Assembly (NCBI GenBank): GCA_013398615.1
Contig: VZSR01003803.1
Span: 5,721,392 to 5,785,391 of the forward strand
DNA: 64,000 bases
Origin: Brachypodius melanocephalos
Taxonomy: Eukaryota > Chordata > Aves > Passeriformes > Pycnonotidae
Direction of reading: 5' to 3'
Shown: positions 35,113 to 46,500 of the stretch, in pieces
Layout: each line of letters starts with the position of its first letter
Numbering within the stretch: the first letter of the stretch is position 1
Notes under the pieces: generated by a model
Database searches by the model: none
Told to the model about the DNA's origin: nothing
Seen by the model: only the letters and a program-made list of their open reading frames with translations
Position numbers and translations under genes: made by a program

Positions 35113-38100
35113 ACCAAAAACATCATATAAACTTCCGAAGTGCCTATTACTCAGTAAGGATAAAAAACGTTTCTCATTGTTAAAATAGGCATTTTGAGAG
35201 TACTATCAAGGCGTTTTGGAGAATAGCGGTATTTTATTTTTAATGAGAAGAACTAAAGAATAAAAAATGGTAGCCTTGGAGAATTGCAGATCAAAGGTTT
35301 CTTCATTGTAAAACAAATGAAAGGTTTCAGTCCTAGAAGTGATGAATAAATTGATAAATTTTTAATATGAAGAACGGACTATAAATGGTAATTTAATTCT
35401 TTGGGGGAGAGAAGCATTTAAGCACTGTTTAAAAAGTCCAGATTTTTTTTTTCCTGTGGAGATTATAATGATAACTGAGGGGAGGACTGGGAGAGTGGGG
35501 CCAGGGCTGTTGTGCTGGGCGTTGCTTGCACTCGCCACAGTGCTCGTGTCCTTCCCAGCGGTGGGAGGCAGGAGGTGGATGCCTGTGTGCTTCTTGCAGA
35601 AGCTTGCTTGTGCCCTTTTCCTTTTCCCTCCTGCATCTGGGGACTTCAGCCTTGTGGGGGTAAATGGAATGCTTCAAATAAAGAGTTCAGACTTATCGAT
35701 GTGCCCATGCTTGAAGCCCTGCTGTGCTTTGGCTTTGCAAGAGGCAGAGTCCGGGGGGAAATGTTTGGGACCGAGTGTCCTCGTGGGGATGGACCCTCAT
35801 GGAAGGAGCAGATTGCCTGTGGTGCTGGTGCAGAGACGTCTCAGGCAGCACGGGGTGTAGGCAGGAGGCTGGGATGGGAATGACAGTGCTGGGAGAGGAG
35901 GACCATGGCCTTTGTTGGGTAAAGCACGCATTAGGAAATGTAGGCTGCAGAAGGGGCATTTAATGGCATTTGCTTAGGGCAGCTCACTGCTACCAGACTG
36001 ACAGGCTGATGAGTGCTGCCAAATTTGCATAACAGCACCACTAATAAAGGTCTTGAGGTCCCTGCTGATTGCTTCTCCATCACCCACTACACACAGTCTT
36101 TGCTTTGGGCTTATCCTCCTCTCTGTAGCTGTGACCCACTTTTCTCTTTCTAAACCTGATTTTATTTGTCATTTGTGGGATAGCCTGGCACAACTCTGCA
36201 AGGAAACCCTGTCAGCTGCTATATGGTGTTTCTACATGGCCAGTGGCTGAGACTACAACCCACTGCTATGTCCCTGGCTGAGCTGTGCCCTGGCACATCT
36301 GACCTGCCAGTTTCTCAGGCTGCCTCTTCCAGTGATGCTGTCACGCTCACTGACGTTTTCCCCCTTCTTCCGTTGGCAGTGTTTCGAAATAAAGAAAAAC
36401 AGAGGAAAAAGGGAAACATCTGCCTCTTGCTGGACATTAATTCCCTGATTCTAATCTTCATTCACGTTTCCATCCCCTGCCAGTTGTCTCCCCTTGCTTT
36501 TATATCAGAGCTTTCCCAAGCCTGGTGGATGAAGAAGGAAGCTCCACCACAGCCGTTGTGTGTGGAGACTGACTTGTTTCACAGACCCAGCTGGCTGAGC
36601 CAAGCCTCCTGCCCCTGGCTAACAGCTGTTTGAGAGAGAGAAATGTGCTACTGCTTGCACTGATGATTGAATTCTGACTTCTTTCTAACTCCTTAGAGCA
36701 ATGCAGGAAACAAAGTTAGTTGTATTTGCAAGCTTCAGAACAGGAACTGATTTGCAAGTGGCTATGTCACTATCACAGGTGAAATTTTTGATACTTTCCA
36801 CAAAATAAAAAGCATAAATTGCCTACTTTGATATAAACAAAAAAGTTTGCTAAGAAAAAGTATTGTTCTTGACGGATGTTGCATTCTCATATCAGTTTAT
36901 ACCAAAGTGGCTTAGAAGGCATGATAGGGTTTACTGGTCATGGGCATAATTTTTTGGTCAGCTTTTGGCTTACAGGGAGTCACAAATGTGTGTGTGCATT
37001 TGTGTGTGTGCATGCAGACCTTTGCTGTATCACTGGATTCCTAATGATATGCCTAAGCTCTAACAGCCGGTCACAGTGGTAGAAAGTTCCAAACTGAGAA
37101 GCAGGGTTGGGCTTTCCAACTTTAACCCTATGGGGGCTGCAGGTGGGCAGTGTTAATACTGTGAGAAATTTCAATAGTTTTATTTGTAGCTTAAATATGT
37201 AGCTTAAATGCAGCACTGTCGTCCCCCCCCCACCCCTTGCACCCTTTCCCCAGCCCCGATAATGAAAGGTGCACCTATAAGGTTTCATAATTTAATTTCT
37301 TAGCTTGTATCAACTTCAGGTGGTAAGTGGATAATTCAGTTTTATCATTTAGAGCATAACTGAAGTGGATTCCACTGTGCTGACTGGAATTTTATTTTTC
37401 AGCCCTGAAATTTGACCAAATGCTTGTTTCAGGTGTATTCTCCCATCCTTTTAAGGACTCTTCAGCTTTACTTTGTATGGCTTTTCCAGCTGGTGGTTGT
37501 TAGCCTGAAATCAAACCTAAATCTTGAAGAAGGTTGAACAACAATGTCTGGAGGTTGCATTGGTACAGAAGTGGTTCACCTTGGGAAATTTATATCTGTA
37601 TTTAGCTCGCTGTTCTCTTTAAGAGCTTATGTTTAAACCTCGTGTTTATTTTGCAGCATTGCTGTGGGTAGAGCTGCTGCTGTTTTTTCACTGATGTGTG
37701 AGATCAGAGCATGCCTTGTGGAGTTTAACTCTTTGCACTCACACCAATAAGCTGCTGAAAGCTTTGTGAGCTGATTTGCAGCCAAGTGATATTTGCTGCT
37801 CCCGTTTTTCCCCTGCCTCTTCACAAGCGCAGCAGAGGGAGTGTGAACCTCTGGAGAGATGGCAGTGAATGCTCAGAAGGAGCCCAGGCTTGTCAGTGTA
37901 GCCTTTTTATCAGACTTGTATGAATCCACACATTTATGCAAATTCTATTCAGTTTTGACCCAGTGAACAGTTTTGCTTCAGCAGAGAAATAAACCCTTTA
38001 AATCTCATCAGCTTGGATGTTTTAACAGTGCTAATACACACAAACCTGAAAGTTGTACTGAGTCTGTCCACAGCTCCCTTCTCTCCCAGAAGCCTGGCTG

Positions 38101-39262
38101 AGAGAAACGTGCAGAGTGAACCGGCGCAGTGAGAGTTGAGAGTTTCTGCAGTGTATGTGAGGATGTTACTATCTTGAGTATATTTTAACTGGACACTTCC
38201 CCACCCCTGCTCACCATTTTTTATTATTTTTAACATCTGTGTTTTAAAGGAAGACTGAAAAGTTTCTTTGTCTGGCAGCGTAGAAATACCTGGATTCAGA
38301 TGATGATGAGTTTAATTTGCTGGCCCTTAAATGCTTGCCTTCGCTAACACTGCACTCTAGTGACTTGCACCATTGTGTTTGCTCTGCTCGCTCTTATCTT
38401 CCAGATTTGTGTGCCCCTAGATTGTTGCTTGTTCAGCTGTTGCTGTTCAGCTTAGCTTTTCAAATTCTGGTTGCCTGTCTGTGCTCCAGCCTTCTGCTCA
38501 TAGGAGTGGCTGAGCTTCTGCAGTTTTTTTCTGTCCCTCTTACACCTGAGCAAGAGATCTGTGAATCTACCTGTGCTGAATGTGTGGCATTGATGGCAAA
38601 ACTTCTAATGCCACTTAATTCCAGCTCTAGCAGTGATGGTGAAGTAATAACTGAAGAATTACAGAGTTAGTGCTGGACAGAGCATCATTTAGTGACACGA
38701 AATGCATTTCTCACTTGGCTGGAAGAGGCTTTCCTAGCTACTAGCACTTGTACACTTGCAAAGGGCTGCGTGGTTTATTCACTTTGTTGTATTGGTTTTC
38801 AATAACTTTTCATGAGTTTAAAGCTTAGGAAATGGAGAAAACATAGAGGGAAATACAGGAGGTGTGACAGTTGAGCAGATAGCATATGGAAATAAAGATT
38901 GACAGGAAAAGAGGTCATAGCCATCAACACTATTATAGCAGTGTACAGAGATAACTCCAGAATCCATGTTGCAAAACTGTTCCTTTAATTGGAAAATAGA
39001 GAATTTCTTGGCACAGCATATCATGTGTTGGAAATAAAAGGTATGTAAAAAGAAATGGTATTTTTCTTTTTTATATACTCTTCTGTGGGCTAGCAAATGT
39101 GAAATATGATTACTTATGACTTCTTTTCATTTTAAAGGATACTTTTATTACTAGTTTTATGGTGTAAGTTTCCAAAATGAAATTATTTATTTGTGTAGCT
39201 AAGTTGAATTCTGATACTCATCCTTAACACAACTGGTAAATTTGGATCTTTGTTCTCAATAG
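35113..39262. other. Gene-free stretch
   Basis: No gene is supported. A GC-raised patch at 35.47-35.95 kb gives overlapping frames of 123-134 residues in two plus frames and one on the minus strand, which argues for chance. A (TG)n-like tract lies at 36987-37014 and a C run at about 37223-37238. Confidence 0.5.
36987..37014 (+). repeat. Interrupted (TG)n microsatellite
   Basis: Two short TG runs are separated by CATT and end in GCATGC. The array is imperfect and therefore probably not very mutable. Confidence 0.9.
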
Positions 39263-39525
39263 TCAGAGAATCACAGAGTGACTGAGGTGGGAAGGCACCT
39301 AGTGTCTAGTCTGAGCCTCTGCTCAGAGTGGGGTGAGTGAGAGCAGGTTGCCCACACCCATGAGCAGTTGAACTTGGAATATTTGCATGGAGGGGAGACT
39401 TCATAATCCCTCTGGGTAACCTATGCCAGTGCCTGACCACCCTCATGGTGGAAAAGTGATTGTGTGGTTTTCTCTTACATTTAAAGAGAGTATTTCAATT
39501 TGTTCCCATTGTGTCTTGGCCATAA
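39263..39525 (-). mobile_element. Diverged CR1 LINE 3'-end fragment
   Basis: It begins 'cagagaatcacagagtgact', then 'gaggtgggaaggcaccta', 'gagcaggttgcccacacc', 'ctctgggtaacctatgccag' and 'tgcctgaccaccctcatgg', and ends near 'cccattgtgtcttgg'. The order matches a CR1 subfamily in minus orientation that differs from the copies at 17.4 and 20.9 kb. It is more diverged and therefore probably older. Confidence 0.85.
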
Positions 39526-40457
39526 TAATATTCCTCATACAAATAATTTGTATTCAGCCTTTTGTTAAATTATATTGGCTCATTCATCCTTGTAATTTCC
39601 TGAAAAAAAAAAGATTATTTTTTTCATAGGGAATGTGACTGAATCAGGGCAGAAATATTTTTTTACCAGGAATCAAAATGTGAACTTAGGTCTTTAAAAA
39701 CTACTTTATATCATTGAATAAGAACTCTCACCACTTTTGCCCCCCCATTTTTATATGTGAGGGTTGTTGATCCCCCACCACCCTGTTAGCGGTTATATTT
39801 ATGAGCAAATAATATTTTATAAGATCTTTATTATAAGTTGCCTCTTCAGTGGATATATTATGTCATAAAATTTATTAGATACCAGATCAGATTTCTGATT
39901 TTTTAAGAGTGTCATAAAAAATAAAACATCTGTGGAGAAAAAAGAAAGGCAGTAACAGTAGTAAGAGCTGAAGCCTCTTTCCCCACTTTCCTCTTCCTTA
40001 ATTAACTTAAAATTGCATTGGACAATCCTCAAGTAATGTGCAAAAGTGGCATTTAATAGATAGAAATTATTAAGAAACTTTTAGCTGTCCTCTGGGAATA
40101 TGGCTTAGTGCTTCTGTGTTCTTAAGGCTGCCAAAAATATCCCCAGCAATTCTCTAACTCTTTTGGCAGATGAAGGCAGAATGACTGGTTTTACAACAAT
40201 CAAGATCAGATGGTGGCAGATCTATCATACACTTTTCTATATTAAGAAATATGTACATTGGGAAATAAGCTGTGATCATATGTTCCTTCTCTTTCCATCA
40301 ATTTGTTGCTAGCAAGTTACTGTTAGCATTAGCATCTGTGAAAAATGGAAGAGAGTAAGAGTTCAAATCAGTCGTGCTCTACGTGCTTTTTATTTCAAAC
40401 ATTCTTAGTGTGGTTTCACTGCTGTTTCAGGGAGGAAAAAAAGTTCAGTTTTCTCTT
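39526..40457. other. Gene-free, AT-rich stretch
   Basis: No gene or repeat family is recognised. The sequence is AT-rich with short A and T runs. Confidence 0.5.
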
Positions 40458-40981
40458 TCACCTGATACTGAGAAACTGGCTGACACACTTTGATACTTCT
40501 GTGTCTTGAAACAGCGGTGACCACAAAGGAAAATACACCTTTTCTGCTGCGTCTTTGTTTTTTTCAGTGAGAGGTGAGCTTATACTGTTGGCAAGAGACA
40601 CTGCCTTTTTTCTACTGAGATGTATCACTTTGGCTGTGGATGATTCTAGGGAAGCAAAAACATTTAATTTTCTATCCCAACCAAGCAATCTTGTGAGAAA
40701 CTACAGTTAACACCTCAGAGAATTTCTGTTGCATTTGCAGGAGCAACCTTGGCTCTTTTTGTATCTGCCTGATTCTTTTGAGGAAGTCCTACACCTTTCT
40801 TCATCATTTTTGTTTTCCTAAGGGTTTTGTTCTTAGAAATTACTCTTATATTTTCCTTGTAGTTATCTTCAAGCAGTTTTCCAGTCCACCAGAAGGACTT
40901 ATAAAGTTGCTTCTGCATAAGCTTCAAGTAAGCCTGACACATGCCTGTAAAGTTGTAATTCCATTCATGCTGGAAACACAA
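40458..40981 (-). pseudogene. Coding-like minus-strand stretch, two consecutive frames; origin not recognised
   Basis: On the minus strand a frame of 88 codons (40981 down to 40715) is followed by one of 76 codons (40688 down to 40458), with about 26 bp between them. Both have protein-like composition: the first is basic (segment TLRKTKMMKKGVGLPQKNQ), and the second has balanced charge (SPLTEKNKDAAEKVYFPLW). A single frame disruption between them would explain the arrangement as a broken retrocopy or an old exon. No family is recognised, and AT-rich DNA readily gives lysine-rich translations, so confidence is low. Confidence 0.17.
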
Positions 40982-41640
40982 AACCTTCTCTTGTCAGGAT
41001 GTGCACTCAGTCTTGCTGATGGTTGCTACTGTCACAGTAATTTGAGTCATCCTATTTGGGGATGTAGTTTCACCAGCTAAAATGAACAGTAGTATCTGCA
41101 TCCAGTCTTAAATTAGGACAACCCTTATTTTCCTTCATTGTCCAATTCAGACTCCATGTCCAATCAGGCATCCTCTTGTCAAAGATAAATGAATTGGCTC
41201 AGATCTGAAAACTCTGTCTGAGGAGTTATACTACTCTCAGTTCCTTTAGGTAGTTTGTTCCACAGCTCCAATTCAAAGCTTGACTTTTGGCCTATCCATC
41301 TTGTTTACAGCTCTGCATGCAAAATAATAAAAGGATTCAAAAATTCCATTTCCTTTAGTTGGAGCTTTGTAATATAAGCTATAATTACTTTCCTCTGTTA
41401 TAAAGAACCCAGGTCTGGATTCAGGAAACAGGGATGCTCCGAGAGCCCAGAAGGTTGATGGTTTGTTATAATTATTCAGGAGTCTGTTGATGGGAATGCC
41501 TACCCTGGTGTTCCCAGCATCTGGCCTGTGTCAGGCTGAGAGGGAAGCTCCATCCGTTTTTTTTCCTCTTCTTTTTTTTCCTCTGATCCAGAGGATAGCC
41601 GCAGGAGGATACCTCCCTGGCTTCCAGCCAGGCCCTGGAG
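40982..41640. other. Gene-free stretch
   Basis: Nothing definite is seen. The purine/pyrimidine bias near 41.55-41.60 kb (T and C runs) gives the lysine- and glutamate-rich artefact frames on the minus strand. Confidence 0.5.
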
Positions 41641-41910
41641 CGGCACAGCTTTCCTCCTGGTTTCCCCACGCGGTTTGTGCCTTCGCTCTGCCATCTCCTT
41701 AGCAACTCGGAGCACACCAGCAGCACACAGCCACGCAGCCCCCGGGAGCTGCAGCTCTATTTATAGGCAACCGAGCCTGGATGAAAATTTCCAGAATGCT
41801 CTGGTAAGGCCTCTACGGGCACGAAAAACTTATGGGTCCTACTAAAGGATCTGGCTTCGTGCCGTATCTCAAAGTCCTGCCCTTGGCAGGATGCTCAACC
41901 TTTGCAGTAA
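41640..41910 (+). promoter_or_regulatory. GC-raised block with MEF2/TATA-type site; candidate promoter or enhancer
   Basis: The block is richer in G+C and CpG (about a dozen CpG by eye) than its flanks. It contains CTATTTATAG at 41757-41766, which fits the MEF2 consensus YTAWWWWTAR exactly and could equally act as a TATA-like box. An RFX-type half site, CCTTAGCAAC, lies at about 41697-41705. A consensus donor-like GTAAGG lies at 41804-41809, and CCTGCC-CTT-GGCAGG forms a small perfect hairpin at 41876-41890. If the AT-rich box sets a start about 30 bp downstream, an exon ending at 41803 would be only some 15 bases long, so TATA plus this donor is unlikely. An enhancer with a MEF2 site is the simpler reading. 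Confidence 0.3.
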
Positions 41911-44900
41911 AGCATGCTCACTCTGATACATAGCGAGGATTTGTTGTTTACGTAGCTGCTAATTAACCTTCCAGGAAACATGTTCTCTGTAGCCCAGGTT
42001 AGGAAGTGAAATGCAGGTGCAAAAACAACAGCCCGGGGTGATACCATGCTGTAACAGGCAAAATCTCAAGGATGATGCCATGTCTATGATGTTTGGGTTT
42101 TTTTATTTCAGGGATATGGCTTAGTAAAATCTTAGAAAACAGAAGAGGAAAATTATTTTTTCTGAGCTTTGTGGTTAGGTTATTTTTTTTTTTAATTATA
42201 TTTCTTCAGGCTGAATTCTACATCAAAACCAAGATTTAATCACTGGTTATATTGCTTACTGTTGTTCTGCAAAAGTTTATTGATTCAAGCATTTCCCTTA
42301 GTCACGTGGCTGAGAAATTAAATAAAGAATGTGTGGTGGTGCTAAGAACGTCTCCAAGTATTAAAGAAATAAATGATAATCAATTAAAATGGGTTTGTTG
42401 ATGACCTTGAGTGGCACACCTGTTTTCATGAACCTTTCATGTATACTGAGCTGAAACTGTGAGATATCTGTGAAGGAATTTCATATATATTGGGAGATAA
42501 TACCTTTTTAGTGAATATGATGAGCTTTTTGGAGATCCTGAAGTTATGACTTCTTTGTACTTTGTACTTCGTACTTTTTTCATCTGGGCAAAAGCATAAT
42601 TAAAGGCTTCCATAGGGTAGTGAGTTTTTCTTTTCTTTAATCTTTGTATCTGGACCTCATATACCAGTATATGACAATTTTGTGTCCTGATCCTAGAGCA
42701 TCCCTCCCAGATTTCCCTCATAACCTGCAATCCCTGCAAATGACTGCTAATGGGAATAGCCTTGGAGGAAATGTCACTCCACTTTTGAAATACCCTTTGA
42801 TGTCTCAAAATCATGACTGGAATTGTTCTCCTGGACACCATGGTGAGAAAATAATGCCTGTCTACTGGAGTAGCAGGGAAAGTCCAAAGCAACGTTTCAC
42901 CTACTCGAGTTCCTCGGGATATAGGAATTACGTGCTTTTGTGTGTGCTTCTACATGCAAGGAGAACATGGTGAGGTGAAGACATGCACTGTATAGGCAGG
43001 CTGATTGACAGCCCAGCTGGTGCAGATCAGTAATTGGAAATTCATTGCACATAAATCTTCTAGTACTTACCGTGAGACATAGGAAGGAGAATATCTGAGC
43101 TCTGAAACAGTTAACTCTTTCAGGGCCATCTGTGAAGATGTTCAGCTTTCCAAGTAGCAAGACTGTTCCAGTATTTCTCTTTAAATCCTTCATTTTTTTT
43201 GTTGCAGCAAGAAGAGTGCTGGTGGAGGAAAAAGCCTCCACCGTGCGCTTCAATTGATAGCATTTAGGTGAACAGCCTTAAATATTTAATATTTATTTCT
43301 TTTACAAGTGCAGCTTCAGATAGTCTTGGAAAAATCATCTTTGTATTTGGTGGTGAACACATTTTTGCCTTTACAAAATGCATTTTGCACATGTTGCCTG
43401 CCAATTTCATGTCTGATTTACCTGATTTGTATCTCCACATTGGTGGGCTTACTGTATGTTTGTCCATGTGCCAGCAGACTCTGCAACTGTATTTTAAGAG
43501 GTCTGTTCATGTCTAAATATTTATATTCTTTTCCATGAGGCTGAGACTGATTGTATGTGCTAGCAACTTCATCCCTGCACCCCCCTTCTTCCCCCAGTCC
43601 AAGTGTGTGGTTTTGGTACGTTTTCCTTCTCACTTGATTTCAGCACTCTGGCGATTTCCACAATACAATTTTGAATGTATAATTGGTTTCTGGTGACCAC
43701 ATTTTTTTCTCATTTATTTTGGGCTGCCTCTGTTCCGTTACGCACGTATTTGTCTCTTCATTAATGTCATTGTGAATTACAGATGAGAGGCTAAGTGTGG
43801 ATAAATTAGTAACTACACGAAACGGAAGGCGGCACTTAACTTTGTGAATTATTTGTGTGGGCACAGGACAGCTAATGAATACCTGAGGATCTGAACAAAC
43901 AGGCAGTGCCAGCGTGCGGGGCTCCGCTGTCAGTGCAGTTCACAGCGTGGTGCCTGAGGAAGATGGGGCTCTATGGGGGGCAGTGCAACCCTGATGGGTT
44001 TTAAGGGCCACTCTTCTGGCAAGTGCAGTGGATAGATGGAAGTGCTGGTTGTGGTTTTGGAGCCAAAAGTCATGCTTGCCTCTAAGGGAGCAGTCTATGT
44101 ACTGTAAATGGAAGACTGAGTAGTTTGCATCTTATGTATTGAGACTTCTCTTGACCCTTAAAATGGTGTAAAACAGTCCAGAATAGTGTCTCTTGCTGTA
44201 AAAATACAGCTCTTGGATGAAAGCCTTCCTTCAAGATGGGCCATGTTCTCTGCTTCACTGCCTGTGGTAACACTTTATTCATTTATGTCAGGAGAAAACC
44301 TTTTGTCTTCAGCTGAACAACTTCTGCTTTGCTTGCGGTGCCCTGCAGAAACATTACAAGAGGTTTCCTTAAAGGGAAGCACTTGGCTATTTTCTGAGCT
44401 CACTTTCAAAGTACTCTGAATTAATTATAAATGAGTAAAGCTGTCTGGCTCTTGATTACACAATTGCCTATCCTGGATTCCCTCTAATGAAATGTAAGCT
44501 GGTCCAATCACAGTAAAACAGGAGGTGCCTTCTCTTCCTCCCTGTCTTATGATCTGAGCTATTCTCAGATCTACTGTTCTGATTTTTTTTGGCTGCAATT
44601 CTGCCAGCCTTACATTTCCTCCCCTCTCTCCTTGCTACCTTATTTTTATTAGGCTTTTCTTTTTGCTGCACTTGCACCCATACCCCGTTATAATTTCCAC
44701 TGAAAGCAGTTAACATGCATTGATACAGTGCCTTTTTGCACTGAACTAACGCAATGCATTTTATTTATTTAAAGGATTCTAAGTGCCTATAGTGTCTAAG
44801 TGTTTGACAAACATTTAAAAATACACAAAAGTCAAGCACTTAGCTGCCCCAAGAGGATGGGTTTCCCTCTGTGTCTGCCAGGAACATCCATAAACCCTAT

Positions 44901-46454
44901 TATTCATGTACCACATAGCTTAGTAACAATTAAACTGAAGTCTTTGCTTTCTATGTGATGAACTCTGACCTGTTGTCTCCATCGTTTGCCACAACCTGAA
45001 CCGCAAAGGATATGCTGTATTTTATCCCATTTCTCTTTTACTGCCATCATTTTTTATAGTGCTGGATATTATGGGCTGCAGTTCTGACTTCTGTCACGTT
45101 TTCACTTGGTTTACCACCTTCAGATGAGATGGGAGATGGCTCAGTGCAGGTGACATGGATGTCCTTTGGTCTGATATTTTTATTCTGTGTAAAATATCAA
45201 AAGTGAAGGAGCTGTGAAGTCTGAGTTTGGACCAACAGTTATAACTATAACAGAATATAAGCTAGAGACCCCAGCCTGAGTTTAGGAGTGGAGGTCATTG
45301 AGCCCTAGCCCATCTGAACCACGGCACACAGGGTGGAGATGGTGATGCTCTGTCTTCTGCTCATTGAATCTCTTGGCCTGGATGTCCAGCACTGCTCTCG
45401 ACCTTTCTACTTACTGAGGAAGGATGTGTTCAAAATGACTTAGGAAAGCAGCAGTGAGGGCAGTATAAATTTATTCACCTCTGCTCCTATCCCCTTTTTC
45501 CTTGGGTTTGTTTAGGGAGTTGAAGACAGGCTATGAAAATGGATGGATTTTCTTCTCATGGCAATACTGTACAATCTAAGGAAAGTGGATTCTTCTGGGC
45601 TTTGTTTTATCATCTTTGCTGGAGATAGATAAACTCCAAGAGTTTGGAGGTTCTCCTGAGGCTGGCTATGGATTGCCTTGGAAAGTAGACTGTACCTGCT
45701 GAGTTACCATCCTCCCTGCCTTGGGGATGTCAAGCTCATGTTGATGAATGCTGTTTTGTCCCAGAATTACCAGAGGGCTGATACATACATATTACTGTGC
45801 CAGACTTGGAGTCATGTGCATGGAGACTAAGTTGAAAGGGGAGATCTGAACCTGTATTATTACCTCTTTTTACTGGGATGTTCTCTTGTCTACCAATCCA
45901 CCAAGGTTAGACCATCCCAGCTGCCTTTTTCTAACAGGGTGCTACATTTTTGCATCTGCTCACTTCCAGCTGCCTTTGCCAGGACCTCTAGCCCTGAAGC
46001 TGCTTTTGTGGAGTATCCACAACCTTCAGGACACATTCCCACAGCTGGTGCTTGGGTTTGACAAAGGCATCAGCTCAGAGAGTTGTAACCTTCAGCAACC
46101 ATAGCAACCAACCTTGTGTCCTTTGAACAAGTAGTCCTGAGCACAAGTCACTTTAAAGACCCATGCACTTTGCTTCAGAAGACCTCCCCAAAATGGATGG
46201 AAATTGTGACTTGATGACATTTAAGAAATAGGGCAGAACTTGTAGAACATTTGTTCTGAGAATGACAGAAACTGTCAGAATTGTAAGACAATTACACTAA
46301 TGCAACCTCACCTAATAATGGGCGCATCAGTCTGGCTATGCTGGAAGACTGTTAGAAATAGATGGTTTTTCAGAGTGATTTCTCTATTTTTTCTTTCTTC
46401 CTCTCTAAATGATAACTGAGATCTATATAGGCAAACCACAGAATATGAAGCATT
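41911..46454. other. Gene-free stretch
   Basis: No gene is supported. A short tandem repeat (TTTGTAC / TTCGTAC units) lies at about 42554-42576. The 151-residue minus frame at 42437-42892 overlaps a 109-residue plus frame and has no recognisable domain. The rest is ordinary AT-rich sequence. Confidence 0.5.
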
Positions 46455-46500
46455 TCTGGGGGGAGGGGGGACAGGGGAAGAGGGGAAAGGAGTGGGGAAG
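46455..46500 (+). repeat. G/A-rich purine tract
   Basis: About 45 bases are almost entirely purine on the plus strand, with G runs of five to six. It is low-complexity sequence and could locally adopt triplex or G-rich structures. Confidence 0.8.

Noticed and set aside
35456..35883. Overlapping frames of 134 and 123 residues on the plus strand
   Set aside because: Two frames open at once in GC-raised sequence point to composition rather than coding.
42437..42892. 151-residue minus-strand frame
   Set aside because: It overlaps a 109-residue plus frame and has no domain; it is within chance expectation.
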